The notes under the pieces: generated by a model
Database searches by the model: none
The model's input: only the letters and a program-made list of their open reading frames with translations
Told to the model about the DNA's origin: nothing
DNA from: Cystobacterineae bacterium
GTDB lineage: Bacteria; Myxococcota; Myxococcia; Myxococcales; Myxococcaceae
Direction: 5' to 3'
Length of the DNA: 64,000 nt
Assembly (NCBI GenBank): GCA_009782175.1
Contig: WRKR01000009.1
Location: forward strand, 1-64,000
Program-made: the position numbers and the translations under genes
Part shown: piece after piece, positions 35,033 through 44,294 of the stretch
Position numbering within the stretch: position 1 is the stretch's first letter
How the letters are laid out: each line of letters begins with the position of its first letter

Positions 35033-36910
35033 ATGGACAGGCTGCTCCACATCCAACAGCAAACCCAACTGAGAGAGAAAATAAACAACCTCCCTCGAGC
35101 GCCGGGTGTCTATTTGATGAAGTCCGCTTGTGGCGACATTATTTATGTAGGCAAAGCCATCAATTTGCACGCTCGCGTTCGCTCCTATTTTTCACAAACC
35201 CCCTCGGATGGACGAGCTTTTGTGGCACTCCTTGACAAAGTGCTTTTTGACATAGAGGTGGTGGTTGTCCATTCTGAAAAAGAGGCTTTGCTCCTTGAGA
35301 ATGAGCTGATTAAAAAACACCAACCCAAATACAATATTCGGCTGCGTGACGACAAAACCTATTTAAGTTTGCGCGTGGATTTGCGCCATGAATTTCCAAG
35401 AATTGAAGTGGTCCGAAAAACAAAGGATGATGGTGCAACCTATTTTGGCCCCTATGGGTCGGCCACGGACATTCGCGAGGTTTTGCGGATGATACACCGG
35501 TATTTTCAGCTGCGCATTTGCACAGACAAAGCACTTGCCACAAGAAAACGCCCCTGCCTGGCTTATCAAATGGGCAGATGTCCAGCGCCTTGTGTTTTTG
35601 AAGTGCCCGTCCATGAATATAGGCGCAATGTGGATGCGGCCATGTTGCTTTTGGAAGGACGCTCAAAACAGCTGGAAGATTTTCTCAAAGGACGAATAAA
35701 ACAATGCTCCAATGCGTTGAAATTTGAGGAGGCGGCAAGGCTTAGAGATCAGCTGAGTGCATTGCTTCGGAGCCAGGAGAAGCAGCTTGTTGTTTTGGAG
35801 GGTTTGGATGACAAGGACTTTGTGGGTTTCGCTCAAAACAGCCACATGTTTTCCATTTATGTGTTGCAACTTCGCCAAGGGCACCTTGTGGGTGGACGCC
35901 CTTTTTGTTTTAGGCAGCAGGGAGTTCCTGTCGAAGAGGTTTTGTCTTCTTTTTTAAACCTCTATTATGCGTCGGAAAACTTCATTCCGAAGCAGATATT
36001 GTTGCCGATTCAGCTGAAGGAAGACGAAGAAGCCTTGGCTTTGCTTTTGCGTGAAAAGAAAAAGGCAAAAGTTGAAATCCGCATGCCTCATCGAGGAAAA
36101 TGGTTGAGCTTGCTCAAAACAGCCCAGGAGAATGCCCACAACAACCTGAATGAGCATGAGCAAAAGGAGGAGGATGTTGAAAAACTGCTGGCGGAGCTTC
36201 AGCAAAAACTGGCTTTAAAAAAACTTCCGCGTTGGGTGGAGTGCTTTGATGTTTCTCACTTCCAAGGCAACTCAATAGTCGGCTCGAAGGTGGCGGCCAT
36301 AGATGGCAAGCTGGACAAGTCGCTCTATCGCCGCTTTCACCTCAGGACGGTTGTGTCCAATGACGACTTTAAAAGTTTATATGAAGTGGTTTTTCGGCGA
36401 CTTAAGCAAGGGAAAGAGGAGGGGGCGCTTCCGGATTTAATTGTCGTCGACGGGGGGAAGGGGCAGCTTTCTTCTGCAATGGCGGCGGCGAGAGACTTGC
36501 AGGTGACGGATGTTGAGTGGGTGGGGCTGGCCAAGAGCCGCTTGCTTGGCCAAGCGTTGCCTGAGGAAATGCCCCAGAAAAGCGAGGAGCGCATTTTTCT
36601 GCCGGGCAGGAAAGAAGCTTTGGTGTTGCCTCAAAGCCTGGCGGAGCTGCTTTTTTTGGTGCGCCTTCGTGACGAGGCGCACCGTTTTGCAGTGGCTTTT
36701 CAGAGAAAAAGCGCCCGCAAGCAAGCGCTCCGAACGCGGTTGGATGAGGTTTGGGGTGTTGGGGACGCCAGAAAGAGAAGCCTTCTCCAACATTTTGGCA
36801 GCCATAAATGCTTGGAAAAAGCGAGTTGCGCGGAAATAGCTCAAGTGGCGGGCATTGGAGAGCAGCTTGCAGCGAAAATATTTAATTCTCTACATAAACC
36901 AAAAGCGTGA
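35033..36910 (+). CDS. uvrC: Excinuclease ABC subunit UvrC
   Basis: A 625-residue nuclease making both cuts in nucleotide excision repair. The GIY-YIG domain at the N-terminus reads APGVYLMKSACGDIIYVGKA, then a UVR motif KFEEAARLRDQLSALL (about 225-240), the RNase H-like C-terminal nuclease (ECFDVSHFQGNSIVGSKVA, LIVDGGKGQLSSA) and helix-hairpin-helix DNA-binding repeats at the end. The start at ATG 35033 has GGAG eight bases upstream inside uvrB. Adjacency of uvrB and uvrC is less common than separate loci, but consistent with joint function. Confidence 0.96.
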   Translation: MDRLLHIQQQTQLREKINNLPRAPGVYLMKSACGDIIYVGKAINLHARVRSYFSQTPSDGRAFVALLDKVLFDIEVVVVHSEKEALLLENELIKKHQPKYNIRLRDDKTYLSLRVDLRHEFPRIEVVRKTKDDGATYFGPYGSATDIREVLRMIHRYFQLRICTDKALATRKRPCLAYQMGRCPAPCVFEVPVHEYRRNVDAAMLLLEGRSKQLEDFLKGRIKQCSNALKFEEAARLRDQLSALLRSQEKQLVVLEGLDDKDFVGFAQNSHMFSIYVLQLRQGHLVGGRPFCFRQQGVPVEEVLSSFLNLYYASENFIPKQILLPIQLKEDEEALALLLREKKKAKVEIRMPHRGKWLSLLKTAQENAHNNLNEHEQKEEDVEKLLAELQQKLALKKLPRWVECFDVSHFQGNSIVGSKVAAIDGKLDKSLYRRFHLRTVVSNDDFKSLYEVVFRRLKQGKEEGALPDLIVVDGGKGQLSSAMAAARDLQVTDVEWVGLAKSRLLGQALPEEMPQKSEERIFLPGRKEALVLPQSLAELLFLVRLRDEAHRFAVAFQRKSARKQALRTRLDEVWGVGDARKRSLLQHFGSHKCLEKASCAEIAQVAGIGEQLAAKIFNSLHKPKA

Positions 36911-37036
36911 GAAGAGAATTTGGAGCTATAAGGCGCCAGACCAAATGTATGCAGGAAAATTTTCTCGAAATTTCGTTGAGGGTTGACTTATGCTGGCATA
37001 AACCTTTGTTGTTGAATTCACGCCAAGGAAAAATTC

Positions 37037-37555
37037 ATGAGGTTATACCCTAAAGTTATTCCCAACATAGCCCGTGAAATTGTCGCACGCTTAATGCAGG
37101 ATGGCGACATTGAGGTAGAGCCATTGAGGATTGCGGATGCGGAGATGGATTTTGTAGCCATCATGCGTGAATATTTGGCCGGGGAGGAGCGCGTCAACAA
37201 GGCGGCACGAGAGGCGCTTGAGCGGCGTGGATACGATCAATCCAAGTTTGGTCAGCTGAAAAGAGAAATGGCCGATGTTCGCGGCTTCAAAACGGGCGAT
37301 GAGGGCATTGAATATATTATTGAGCAGATGATAGAGTTTTTGCTGATCAGCCGAAACGTTGAAGAGGTTTTTTCAGAAGACAATGTCCTTAGGAAAAAGA
37401 TTTTTGAGTTGATGAAAAAACACCTCAGGGTGGATGATGATATTGACAGAGAAGCCCGGGTGCGCCTTCGACACCTCCAGGAAGGAACACCTTCCTTCGA
37501 GGTTGAATATTCAAAAGTAGTCGACCAGCTCAGGCGCTCCAGAGGGCTCATTTAG
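37037..37555 (+). CDS. DUF507 family protein
   Basis: A 172-residue helical protein matching the DUF507 family, known mostly from Deltaproteobacteria-type lineages and Aquificae. It starts MRLYPKVIPNIAREIVARLM, with two related halves: a second segment (IIEQMIEFLLISRNVEEVF ... VDDDIDREARVRLRHLQEG) resembles the first (IVARLMQDGDIEV ... EERVNKAAREALERRG). The function of the family is not known to me. AAGGA lies eight bases before the ATG. It is a single gene between uvrC and a convergent operon. Confidence 0.85.
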   Translation: MRLYPKVIPNIAREIVARLMQDGDIEVEPLRIADAEMDFVAIMREYLAGEERVNKAAREALERRGYDQSKFGQLKREMADVRGFKTGDEGIEYIIEQMIEFLLISRNVEEVFSEDNVLRKKIFELMKKHLRVDDDIDREARVRLRHLQEGTPSFEVEYSKVVDQLRRSRGLI

Positions 37556-37758
37556 GCGCAAAGAGAGAAAGAAAAAACGGCTCCCTCACTGTGCCTGTTG
37601 CTTTAGGGGCAACGTAGGCTTCCTATTCCTCATGTTGTTGAGCTTGCAAAACAGGGCCCAAAACAGGGCTCTTGAGCAGCTCCCCAAGCGCAAAGCCTCC
37701 GTGGAGTGTTGGGAATGTCCGCTTCAGTTGGCATGATGTCCCGGGTGGAAGGAGGTCC

Positions 37759-38514
37759 TTATGTTGGGGGCTCCCCGGGCACATATCGAACAATTTCGAC
37801 CACCAATTTGCCCAATACGAGGTCCGCTTCAATCAACAGTGGAATGTGTCGCTCATCCGCCGAGACAAAAATGCGAATGTCGCGCTTGGGGGCCAAGCTT
37901 CCATCAAACTCAGGGCGAGCTAAAATGAGCACAGCCTCCATGGTGCCAAGGCGGGTTTGCAGCTGTTGTTTTTGTGCAACACGTATTTTCAGGTTGAAGT
38001 TTTTTCTCCCCGTGAAAATGGGCAACTCAAAAGTTTGGCCTTTGTGCAAAGCCTGGTGGCGCAAGAAGAGTGCTGCAGCAGCCACCTCCGTGGTTTCTGG
38101 GTTGATGGTATATCGAGTTGAGTTGGGGGATTCGCCTTCTTTTTGGCGGGTGACGAAAGCCGTATTGCTTTGGTGGTTGAGCTTTATTTTTTCGCGTCGG
38201 CGTTTTTTGTTTTCGTCGATGAATAAGTCTATGCCAGTACTTTTTTTCGTCTCTGGGTTCCAATAAGTGACGAGCTTGTCGTTAATTTGATAGGGCTGAA
38301 AGGGCTTGGTCCTGCCGATGAAAATGACAGGCCATACCCGCTGCTCTGCTTGCTGAAGGGCTGCCCCCACTTTTATTTGCGCCTCTCCCATGGGGATTCC
38401 AAAATAGCTGACCTCATAGGAGCTTGTCTCCCCAGGAGCAAAGGGGGTGCTCTGCGTTGCCCATGCTTGCATGGCCAGGCATAGGCCTATGCAAAAGGTT
38501 TTTCGCACACTCAT
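37759..38514 (-). CDS. DUF3108 secreted protein
   Basis: A 251-residue protein with a cleavable signal (MSVRKTFCIGLCLAMQAWA). The mature part matches the DUF3108 pattern: APGETSSYEVSYFGIPMGEA near the N-terminus, a repeated beta structure, and a C-terminal IRIFVSADERHIPLLIEADL. The family is widespread in Gram-negative bacteria and thought to lie in the periplasm or outer membrane; its role is not established here. The ATG overlaps the stop of yggS by four bases (ATGA), so it belongs to the same operon; a longer frame upstream would overlap that gene. Confidence 0.82.
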   Translation of the reverse strand: MSVRKTFCIGLCLAMQAWATQSTPFAPGETSSYEVSYFGIPMGEAQIKVGAALQQAEQRVWPVIFIGRTKPFQPYQINDKLVTYWNPETKKSTGIDLFIDENKKRRREKIKLNHQSNTAFVTRQKEGESPNSTRYTINPETTEVAAAALFLRHQALHKGQTFELPIFTGRKNFNLKIRVAQKQQLQTRLGTMEAVLILARPEFDGSLAPKRDIRIFVSADERHIPLLIEADLVLGKLVVEIVRYVPGEPPT

Positions 38515-39218
38515 GTCCCTTGGGCTCCCCTTCCAGCGTTGTTGGGACGTCCCCCAAAGAGAGCTGTGCCCACCCTCACCCATGTTGCCCCCTCTTCAAT
38601 GGCAATGTGAAAGTCCTGAGTTGTCCCCATAGAAAGCTCCTTGAGTTGATGTGCGTGGGCCAATGCCGCCAAAGCTTTAAAATAGGGTCGGCTTTTTTCA
38701 GGCTCTTTAGAGAATGGTGGCAAGCAAGAAAGTCCGCATATGGACAGTCCACGCAAAGTGGAAAGGGCTTCGAGGAAGGAGGCAAGCTTTGCCGGTTGAA
38801 TGCCGCTTTTTTGAGGCTCATCGGCTACATTGAGTTGAATGAAGCAGCGCAGAGGCTCACCTTGGCGTTGCTGGGAAAGTTTTTCTGCAAGGCCCAAGTC
38901 GTCAAGTGCATGGAATGCCCAAGCGGATTGGGCAATATATTTTGCATTTTTTTTTTGCACAGGCCCAATGGCGTGCCATTTGAGGGCATGGAGTCCATGG
39001 AGTTGCGCAGCCTTATCCCTCAGCTCCTGAGCATAATTTTCACCAAAGTGCAAAAGCCCAAGCTCCCACGCTTGTTGGATGTGGGTTGTGGGTTGGTATT
39101 TGGATACGGCAAGCAATTGCACAGAGTGGGGAGCTCTGCCTGAGCGCAAACAAGCTTGGTGAATGCTGGTTTGCACTTGGGCGATGCGCTCGCAAAGCAT
39201 GCTCTGGTCGCAGCTCAT
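38511..39218 (-). CDS. yggS: YggS-family PLP homeostasis protein
   Basis: A 235-residue PLP-binding barrel protein (PLPBP/YggS). LLAVSKYQPTTHIQQAWELG carries the lysine that binds pyridoxal phosphate, followed by HFGENYAQELRDKA, WHAIGPVQKKNAKYI, CFIQLNVADEPQKSG and the C-terminal SMGTTQDFHIAIEEGATWVR. It keeps free PLP in balance and has no enzyme activity. Canonical members have GPLQ in the WHFIGxLQ motif; here it is IGPVQ. It lies between the PPIase and DUF3108 genes, with overlaps at both ends. pdxJ, a B6 synthesis gene, is elsewhere in the window. Confidence 0.9.
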   Translation of the reverse strand: MSCDQSMLCERIAQVQTSIHQACLRSGRAPHSVQLLAVSKYQPTTHIQQAWELGLLHFGENYAQELRDKAAQLHGLHALKWHAIGPVQKKNAKYIAQSAWAFHALDDLGLAEKLSQQRQGEPLRCFIQLNVADEPQKSGIQPAKLASFLEALSTLRGLSICGLSCLPPFSKEPEKSRPYFKALAALAHAHQLKELSMGTTQDFHIAIEEGATWVRVGTALFGGRPNNAGRGAQGT

Positions 39219-40810
39219 GAGTCAGAAGGAGAAGGCCTTTTGAGTTTTTCGGGAAAAAGCTGCGGTTGCTCTTGCGCTTTCATTTGTTGAATGAGCTCAG
39301 CCTGTGCTCGTTGCATCCTATATTTTTGCAATATTTCCCGGAGGTTGTTTTTCTCGTTCTGAAAACCCTCCTCGGTGGGGTGTTGGCGTTCCAGCACCTC
39401 CAGGACGAGAAGATCGTTCCCTAAGGTTTGGATTTCCCGGATGGGGCCTGGTGTTGTGGTTTGGAAAATGAGGCGTTGGAGGGCTTCATCCTCACCCAGT
39501 TTGGGGATGGAGCTATAGTTGATGCCAAACAAACCCGTAGAAACCGCTGTGGGCTTTTCCTGGGCAGGCTGTTGAGGAGGGAGGGAAGCGCCAAGTTGCC
39601 CCAATTCAGCAGGTGTAGGCGGAAAAAGCAGCTCCAAAGGTTTTCCATTTAAGAGTTCTGCCAAAGCTTTTTGGGCTTCTGTACGTGCGAGCATTTCACT
39701 TTTTTGTTGGGTCCACAGCCTGAGGGCAATTTCCTGCTGAACCGCTGGGAAAGGCTTGGGGTGGCTTTCGCTGCGCTCTTCAATTTTATAAATAAAATAG
39801 CCGTTTTGGGTTTCCAGAAGGGAGCTTGTTTCACCCACTTTCATATTAAAAACGGTATTTGCCAGCAGGGGAGGCAATTGGGGAGCCTCCACCCAGCCCA
39901 TGTCTCCGCCCTTGTCTTTGGTTTCCAGCTGCTCGGAGGAGTTGCGTGCCAGGCTCGCAAAATCGGCGCCTTGTTGCAGAGCAGTCCACAGTTCCTCTGC
40001 TTTTTTTCGGGCCAGCTCGTCTGCCTCTTTTGGCGCAGGCTCCGTCGTTTCAGGCGTGCTTGCCGGGCGCTCAATGAAAATTTGGCGCAGCCGCAAACGC
40101 TCCGGCTCTGTGTGCTCTGCAATGTTTTTTTGATAGTCCTCCTCGAGGGTTTTTAAGTTTTTTTCAATAAATTTAGAAAGTTCTTTTGGAGTTGGCTTGC
40201 CGATGTTGACGGCCAGTTGAGCTGGAGAAAAGCGCACAAAGCGCACATCGGCTTTATTGGCGCTCAGCAGATATTCGGCATGTATTTCCTCTTCGGAAAC
40301 ATAGCCTAAGTGGCCGAGGAATTGGTATAATTTCTCGCGAGCCATGTCGGCGCGCAGCTCTTGTTCAAAAGCGACGGTTGTGCGTCCTGGGCGGGATTGG
40401 GTAATTTGTTGTTGGTAGGTTGTTGGATCGAATCGGCCTTCTTTGTGGAACCGCGGATATTGCTGCAAGTGGGCAAGCAGCTCTGCGTTGGAGATGGCAA
40501 TGCCCTCGCGGGGAGCTTGTTGCTCCAAGAAGGCGGCATCAACCAATCTATCTAAAATACTGAGATAATAGCCCTCGACGAATGTGGCGAGTTCAGGGCT
40601 GCTTAGGCGCTGTTGCGTTTCCGGGTCGATGTTTTGGCGAATGTCATTCAGCGTAATTTTTTTATTGCCGACAAGGGCGACAACTTCACCCGAAACCTTT
40701 TGTGCTGTGGTTCCCCGCTGTCCAGGGCCGAACTCCAGGGTGAAGACCGCGGCTAAGACGAGAATGAAGGTGAAGATGGCTATGCGTTTGAAGTTGAAGG
40801 GCTTGCTCAT
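39215..40810 (-). CDS. SurA/PpiD-like peptidyl-prolyl isomerase
   Basis: A 531-residue protein. An N-terminal membrane anchor (IAIFTFILVLAAVFTLEFG, about 10-28) is followed by a SurA_N-like chaperone domain (about 40-215), a parvulin domain at about 255-370 (AEELWTALQQGADFASLARN, KGGDMGWVEAPQLPP, GETSSLLETQNGYFIYKIEE), and a C-terminal helical segment. The layout matches PpiD: a membrane-anchored chaperone for exported proteins. It is the first gene of a three-gene minus-strand operon and diverges from mreC across 119 bases that I cannot resolve into promoters. Confidence 0.88.
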   Translation of the reverse strand: MSKPFNFKRIAIFTFILVLAAVFTLEFGPGQRGTTAQKVSGEVVALVGNKKITLNDIRQNIDPETQQRLSSPELATFVEGYYLSILDRLVDAAFLEQQAPREGIAISNAELLAHLQQYPRFHKEGRFDPTTYQQQITQSRPGRTTVAFEQELRADMAREKLYQFLGHLGYVSEEEIHAEYLLSANKADVRFVRFSPAQLAVNIGKPTPKELSKFIEKNLKTLEEDYQKNIAEHTEPERLRLRQIFIERPASTPETTEPAPKEADELARKKAEELWTALQQGADFASLARNSSEQLETKDKGGDMGWVEAPQLPPLLANTVFNMKVGETSSLLETQNGYFIYKIEERSESHPKPFPAVQQEIALRLWTQQKSEMLARTEAQKALAELLNGKPLELLFPPTPAELGQLGASLPPQQPAQEKPTAVSTGLFGINYSSIPKLGEDEALQRLIFQTTTPGPIREIQTLGNDLLVLEVLERQHPTEEGFQNEKNNLREILQKYRMQRAQAELIQQMKAQEQPQLFPEKLKRPSPSDS

Positions 40811-40929
40811 AATTTGGAACCAAAAACTCGAAAATGTCAGGATAGAGCTCTAGAATCTACACCAGGAACATGCAAGTAGTTCATGCAAGTGGTTAAATAT
40901 CTAAGTAGCCGAAACGAACAAAACCTTTT

Positions 40930-41781
40930 ATGCGCCCTCTTTTAAAGCACAACAAACAGAAACTGCTGGTGGTATTTCTGTTGGTGGGCCCCCTGTTGGC
41001 TTTTTTGACGACGGGGCACAAGGGCAGGTTGCCCAATGAGGTTGACAAGTGCTTGCTGAGTGCTGCAGTCCCCATCCAGAAGGGTTTTGAATGGATAGGC
41101 GCAGGTGTTTTCCGCACAGTGGAAGAGCATTGGGCACTCAGGCAAGCGCGGGAGGAAAAAACCCAATGCACGGTTGAGCTGGGGGAGATGAAGTCCAAAA
41201 TGTATTTGCTGGAGGAGACGCAGCTGGAAAACCAGCGTTTGCGGGAGTTTTTGGCTTATACGCGCACAACACCGAGCACAGAAATTGTCGGCCGTGTTAT
41301 AGGCATCAACCCCTCGCCTCATTTTTTGTCTTTTCGAATGGATAGAGGCGAAAAGGACGGTGTTCGCGTTGACATGCCTGTGGTGACACCTGCGGGAATT
41401 GTTGGGCGTGTCGTGCGAACCATTGCTCATGCCTCGGATGCAATGTTGGTGAGCGATCCGCGAAGCCATGTTGCTGCGGTTGTCCAACGCTCGCGCGTGC
41501 GTGCTACGGTCGTTGGGACAGGAGGAGGAAAGCTGCTCAGTGTCACCAACGTGTTGCGGGCGGATGATCTGGTCGAGGGAGATGTGGTGGTCACCTCAGG
41601 GACGGATGGGATTTTTCCCCCGGGGCTTATGGTGGGCACCATTCAGAATGTGCAACGCGGGACGGGGATGTTTCTGAATGCGGATGTTGAGCTTTCTGCG
41701 GATTTAAAACGTCTTGAAGAGGTTTTGCTTTTGCCGGAAGCTGCCGTGGCCTATGGGTTTGGAAAGGAAGTTTTGAAGTGA
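40930..41781 (+). CDS. mreC: Rod shape-determining protein MreC
   Basis: A 283-residue elongasome protein. It has a cytoplasmic tail, one membrane span (LLVVFLLVGPLLAFLTTG, about 12-29), a coiled coil (about 65-100), and two beta domains in the periplasm with VGRVIGINPSPHFLSFRMDR, DMPVVTPAGIVGRVVR, AMLVSDPRSHVAAVVQRSR and GDVVVTSGTDGIFPPGLMVG, all family signatures. MreC organises PBP2 and RodA. mreB, which usually precedes it, is not in this window. The stop overlaps mreD (GTGA). Confidence 0.93.
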   Translation: MRPLLKHNKQKLLVVFLLVGPLLAFLTTGHKGRLPNEVDKCLLSAAVPIQKGFEWIGAGVFRTVEEHWALRQAREEKTQCTVELGEMKSKMYLLEETQLENQRLREFLAYTRTTPSTEIVGRVIGINPSPHFLSFRMDRGEKDGVRVDMPVVTPAGIVGRVVRTIAHASDAMLVSDPRSHVAAVVQRSRVRATVVGTGGGKLLSVTNVLRADDLVEGDVVVTSGTDGIFPPGLMVGTIQNVQRGTGMFLNADVELSADLKRLEEVLLLPEAAVAYGFGKEVLK

Positions 41782-42281
41782 GGGCTATAGTTTATTTGTT
41801 GCTGGCCTTGGTTGTCCTGGCTGCTCAGTCTGTCATCGTCAAGTCCTTGGGGCTTCAATTGACGCGCCTGGAAACAACGGCTGCATTTGTTGTTTTTGCA
41901 GGTCTTCGCTTGCCGGGAGCCAAAGGTGCAGCGCTTGCCTTTGCCATAGGCTATATGGCCGATGTATTTACGGGCCGCCCGACTTGGCTTTATGTGTTTT
42001 TGGGCGTTTTGGGTTTTTTGTGCACACGCATGCTTGTGCATTGGGTTGAGGTTCGAAAACCCATGCACTACTCCTTGCTCACCGCGATGGTTTCTTCGCT
42101 GTGCACCCTGTTGGGTTGTTTTTTGTCATGGCTTACGGCCAAACCCAATGAGTTGTCCGCATGGCCCTTGGCCAGTTTGCCTTTTGAAGCCTTCGTTGCC
42201 CTCTGTTCTGCCGCCTTGTTGTGGCCATTTTTAAATCGACTTTATCCTCGTCAAGAAAGCAAAGAAGTTTATATCCATTAA
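41778..42281 (+). CDS. mreD: Rod shape-determining protein MreD
   Basis: A 167-residue hydrophobic protein with about five membrane spans (YLLLALVVLAAQSVIVKSLG; AAFVVFAGLRLPGAKGAAL; GYMADVFTGRPTWLYVFLG; MVSSLCTLLGCFLSWLTA; AFVALCSAALLWPF). It matches MreD in length, topology and position, although sequence motifs in this family are weak. The start is GTG overlapping mreC. It is co-expressed with mreC, the PBP2 gene and rodA. Confidence 0.85.
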   Translation: MRAIVYLLLALVVLAAQSVIVKSLGLQLTRLETTAAFVVFAGLRLPGAKGAALAFAIGYMADVFTGRPTWLYVFLGVLGFLCTRMLVHWVEVRKPMHYSLLTAMVSSLCTLLGCFLSWLTAKPNELSAWPLASLPFEAFVALCSAALLWPFLNRLYPRQESKEVYIH

Positions 42282-42287
42282 TATTTT

Positions 42288-44294
42288 ATGCGCCTTGGAA
42301 AACATGCTGCCGGCAAAGAGCTGCGGGTGCGCTATATTGCCCTGGGGGCTTTTTTTATGGTGGGGCTGCTTATATTGGTTATCAGCCTCTATCGCCTCAT
42401 GGTTGTGCGCCACGATGAGTTTCTTGCCTTGTCTCAAGACAACCAGTGGAAGGACGTGCGCATCCGCGCGCCGCGTGGGCAAATCCGAGATTCAAGAGGC
42501 CAAATTGTTGTCGAAGGGCGTCCCTCATTCAACGTATATATAACACCTACTTTTTGTTTGGAGTGCATTCGAGAAGTATTGCCTCGGTTAGCGGAGTGGC
42601 TTCGTTGGGATAATGCGCATTTTGAAAAAATCTCTAAGCAGATTCAGGAGGCGACAGGCCTCTTGCGCTATCAAGCCATGATGGTTTCCGGCGATCTAGC
42701 CAGAAATGAGTTGGATATACTCAATGCGCGTTTGCAGGAGTTGCCTGGAGTAGAAATTGAAGTTGTTCCACAGCGGCACTATAGAGCCAAAGCGCTTCTT
42801 GCTCACCTAACGGGTTATATGAATGAAGTAACCCGTCAAGAGCTTGAAGACAGTCGGCAGAAGACGAGAATAGAGCGTCCTGTTTATGCACCTGGAGATT
42901 TTATTGGGCGTACAGGGATTGAGCGTGCATTTGAAGAGGAGCTTCGCGGGGTGGATGGTTGGAAAAAAGTGGTTGTTAATGCGCGTGGCCAGGTTGTGCG
43001 CGATGACCAAAACAACATTATTGAACGTCGTGAGGCTGCTCCTGTTCCGGGGAATACGGTGGTGTTGTCTCTTGACTTGCGCCTGCAGGCCGCTGTGGAG
43101 CAGGCCTTTGAAAAAGCTGAAGCCGGCGTAGCCGTTGTCGTTGATGTGAAGACGGGGTTTTTGCTTGCGCTTTTTTCGAAGCCCTCGTTTGATCCAAACC
43201 TCATTGTTGGGCGGCAGTCTTCAAGAGTGCTTGCTGAGTTGTTTAATGATCCGATGCAGCCCATGTTGCTGAGAGCAACGCAACAACATTATCATCCAGG
43301 TTCCATTTTCAAGCCGATCAGTTTGCTGGCAGCGCTGCGCACAGAAGTTATGAATGAGCATACGCTTGTCAATTGCTTAGGGGGATATCGCCTGGGTTCA
43401 CGCACCTGGCGTTGCCACAAGGATTCAGGGCATGGATTTGTCAATGCAAAGTCAGCCATGCAGAAAAGTTGCGACACCTATTTTTATAGAGCGGCCGATC
43501 TCATGGGGATTGATGCCATAGCAGAAGAGGCGAGGTTGTTTGGTTTAGGTCAACCCAGCAGGTTGGGCATTTCATCTGAGGCAGCGGGGGTTATGCCTGA
43601 TTCTGCTTACCATGACAGCATGACACCTGGTGGCTATTCAAAAGGAATGGCTCTCAACACCGCCATTGGTCAAGGAGACGTCAACACCACGCCTTTGCAG
43701 GCCGCGATGCTCTATGCCGCCATTGCAAACAAAGGAACACTCTTTCAACCTCAACTTGTCAGAAGGGTGGAGTCTTTGGATGGACGCGTTTTGAAAGAGT
43801 TTTCTCCAAAAATAGTCCACCATATTCCAATGACAGAAAAGGAATACCGTCTGATGGTCGACTCTTTGAGTGCGGTGGTTAATGAAACAGGAGGGACGGC
43901 GTTTCGATATAGGCTTTCTCATATTCGAGTTGCAGGCAAAACAGGAACAGCTCAAGTTGCTCGCCTTGGAAAGAAGCGACTGAAGAAAGAGGAAATTCCT
44001 TTTTTTCAGAGAGACCATGCTTGGTTTGCCGCATTTGCTGCTGTCGATGAACCTGAGATTGCCGTTCTGGTTTTGAATGAGCATGGGGGGCATGGAAGTT
44101 CAGATGCTGCTCCCATTGCGATGAAGATTATTGAAAAATATTTTGAGCTCAAAAAATTGGATGAAACAGGGCTCGGCTCTCCAGAGTTTCCCTACAAAAC
44201 GGATGAGGTTCCTCCGGCATTGCCGGGCAATGCTTCTCAATTCGCACAAAATAAGTTTTCGGAATTGAATAAAACTCATGAAGGTACGCATTGA
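42288..44294 (+). CDS. mrdA: Penicillin-binding protein 2 (elongation transpeptidase)
   Basis: A 668-residue class B PBP. The anchor (about 15-38, IALGAFFMVGLLILVISLYR) is followed by RGQIRDSRGQIVVE in the pedestal, then the transpeptidase domain: YHPGSIFKPISLLAAL carries the catalytic Ser-x-x-Lys, QKSCDTYFYRAAD the Ser-x-Asp motif usual for PBP2, and VAGKTGTAQVARLG the Lys-Thr-Gly motif. It crosslinks peptidoglycan during cell elongation together with RodA, whose gene overlaps its end. The C-terminal 45 residues are Lys/Glu rich. Confidence 0.94.
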   Translation: MRLGKHAAGKELRVRYIALGAFFMVGLLILVISLYRLMVVRHDEFLALSQDNQWKDVRIRAPRGQIRDSRGQIVVEGRPSFNVYITPTFCLECIREVLPRLAEWLRWDNAHFEKISKQIQEATGLLRYQAMMVSGDLARNELDILNARLQELPGVEIEVVPQRHYRAKALLAHLTGYMNEVTRQELEDSRQKTRIERPVYAPGDFIGRTGIERAFEEELRGVDGWKKVVVNARGQVVRDDQNNIIERREAAPVPGNTVVLSLDLRLQAAVEQAFEKAEAGVAVVVDVKTGFLLALFSKPSFDPNLIVGRQSSRVLAELFNDPMQPMLLRATQQHYHPGSIFKPISLLAALRTEVMNEHTLVNCLGGYRLGSRTWRCHKDSGHGFVNAKSAMQKSCDTYFYRAADLMGIDAIAEEARLFGLGQPSRLGISSEAAGVMPDSAYHDSMTPGGYSKGMALNTAIGQGDVNTTPLQAAMLYAAIANKGTLFQPQLVRRVESLDGRVLKEFSPKIVHHIPMTEKEYRLMVDSLSAVVNETGGTAFRYRLSHIRVAGKTGTAQVARLGKKRLKKEEIPFFQRDHAWFAAFAAVDEPEIAVLVLNEHGGHGSSDAAPIAMKIIEKYFELKKLDETGLGSPEFPYKTDEVPPALPGNASQFAQNKFSELNKTHEGTH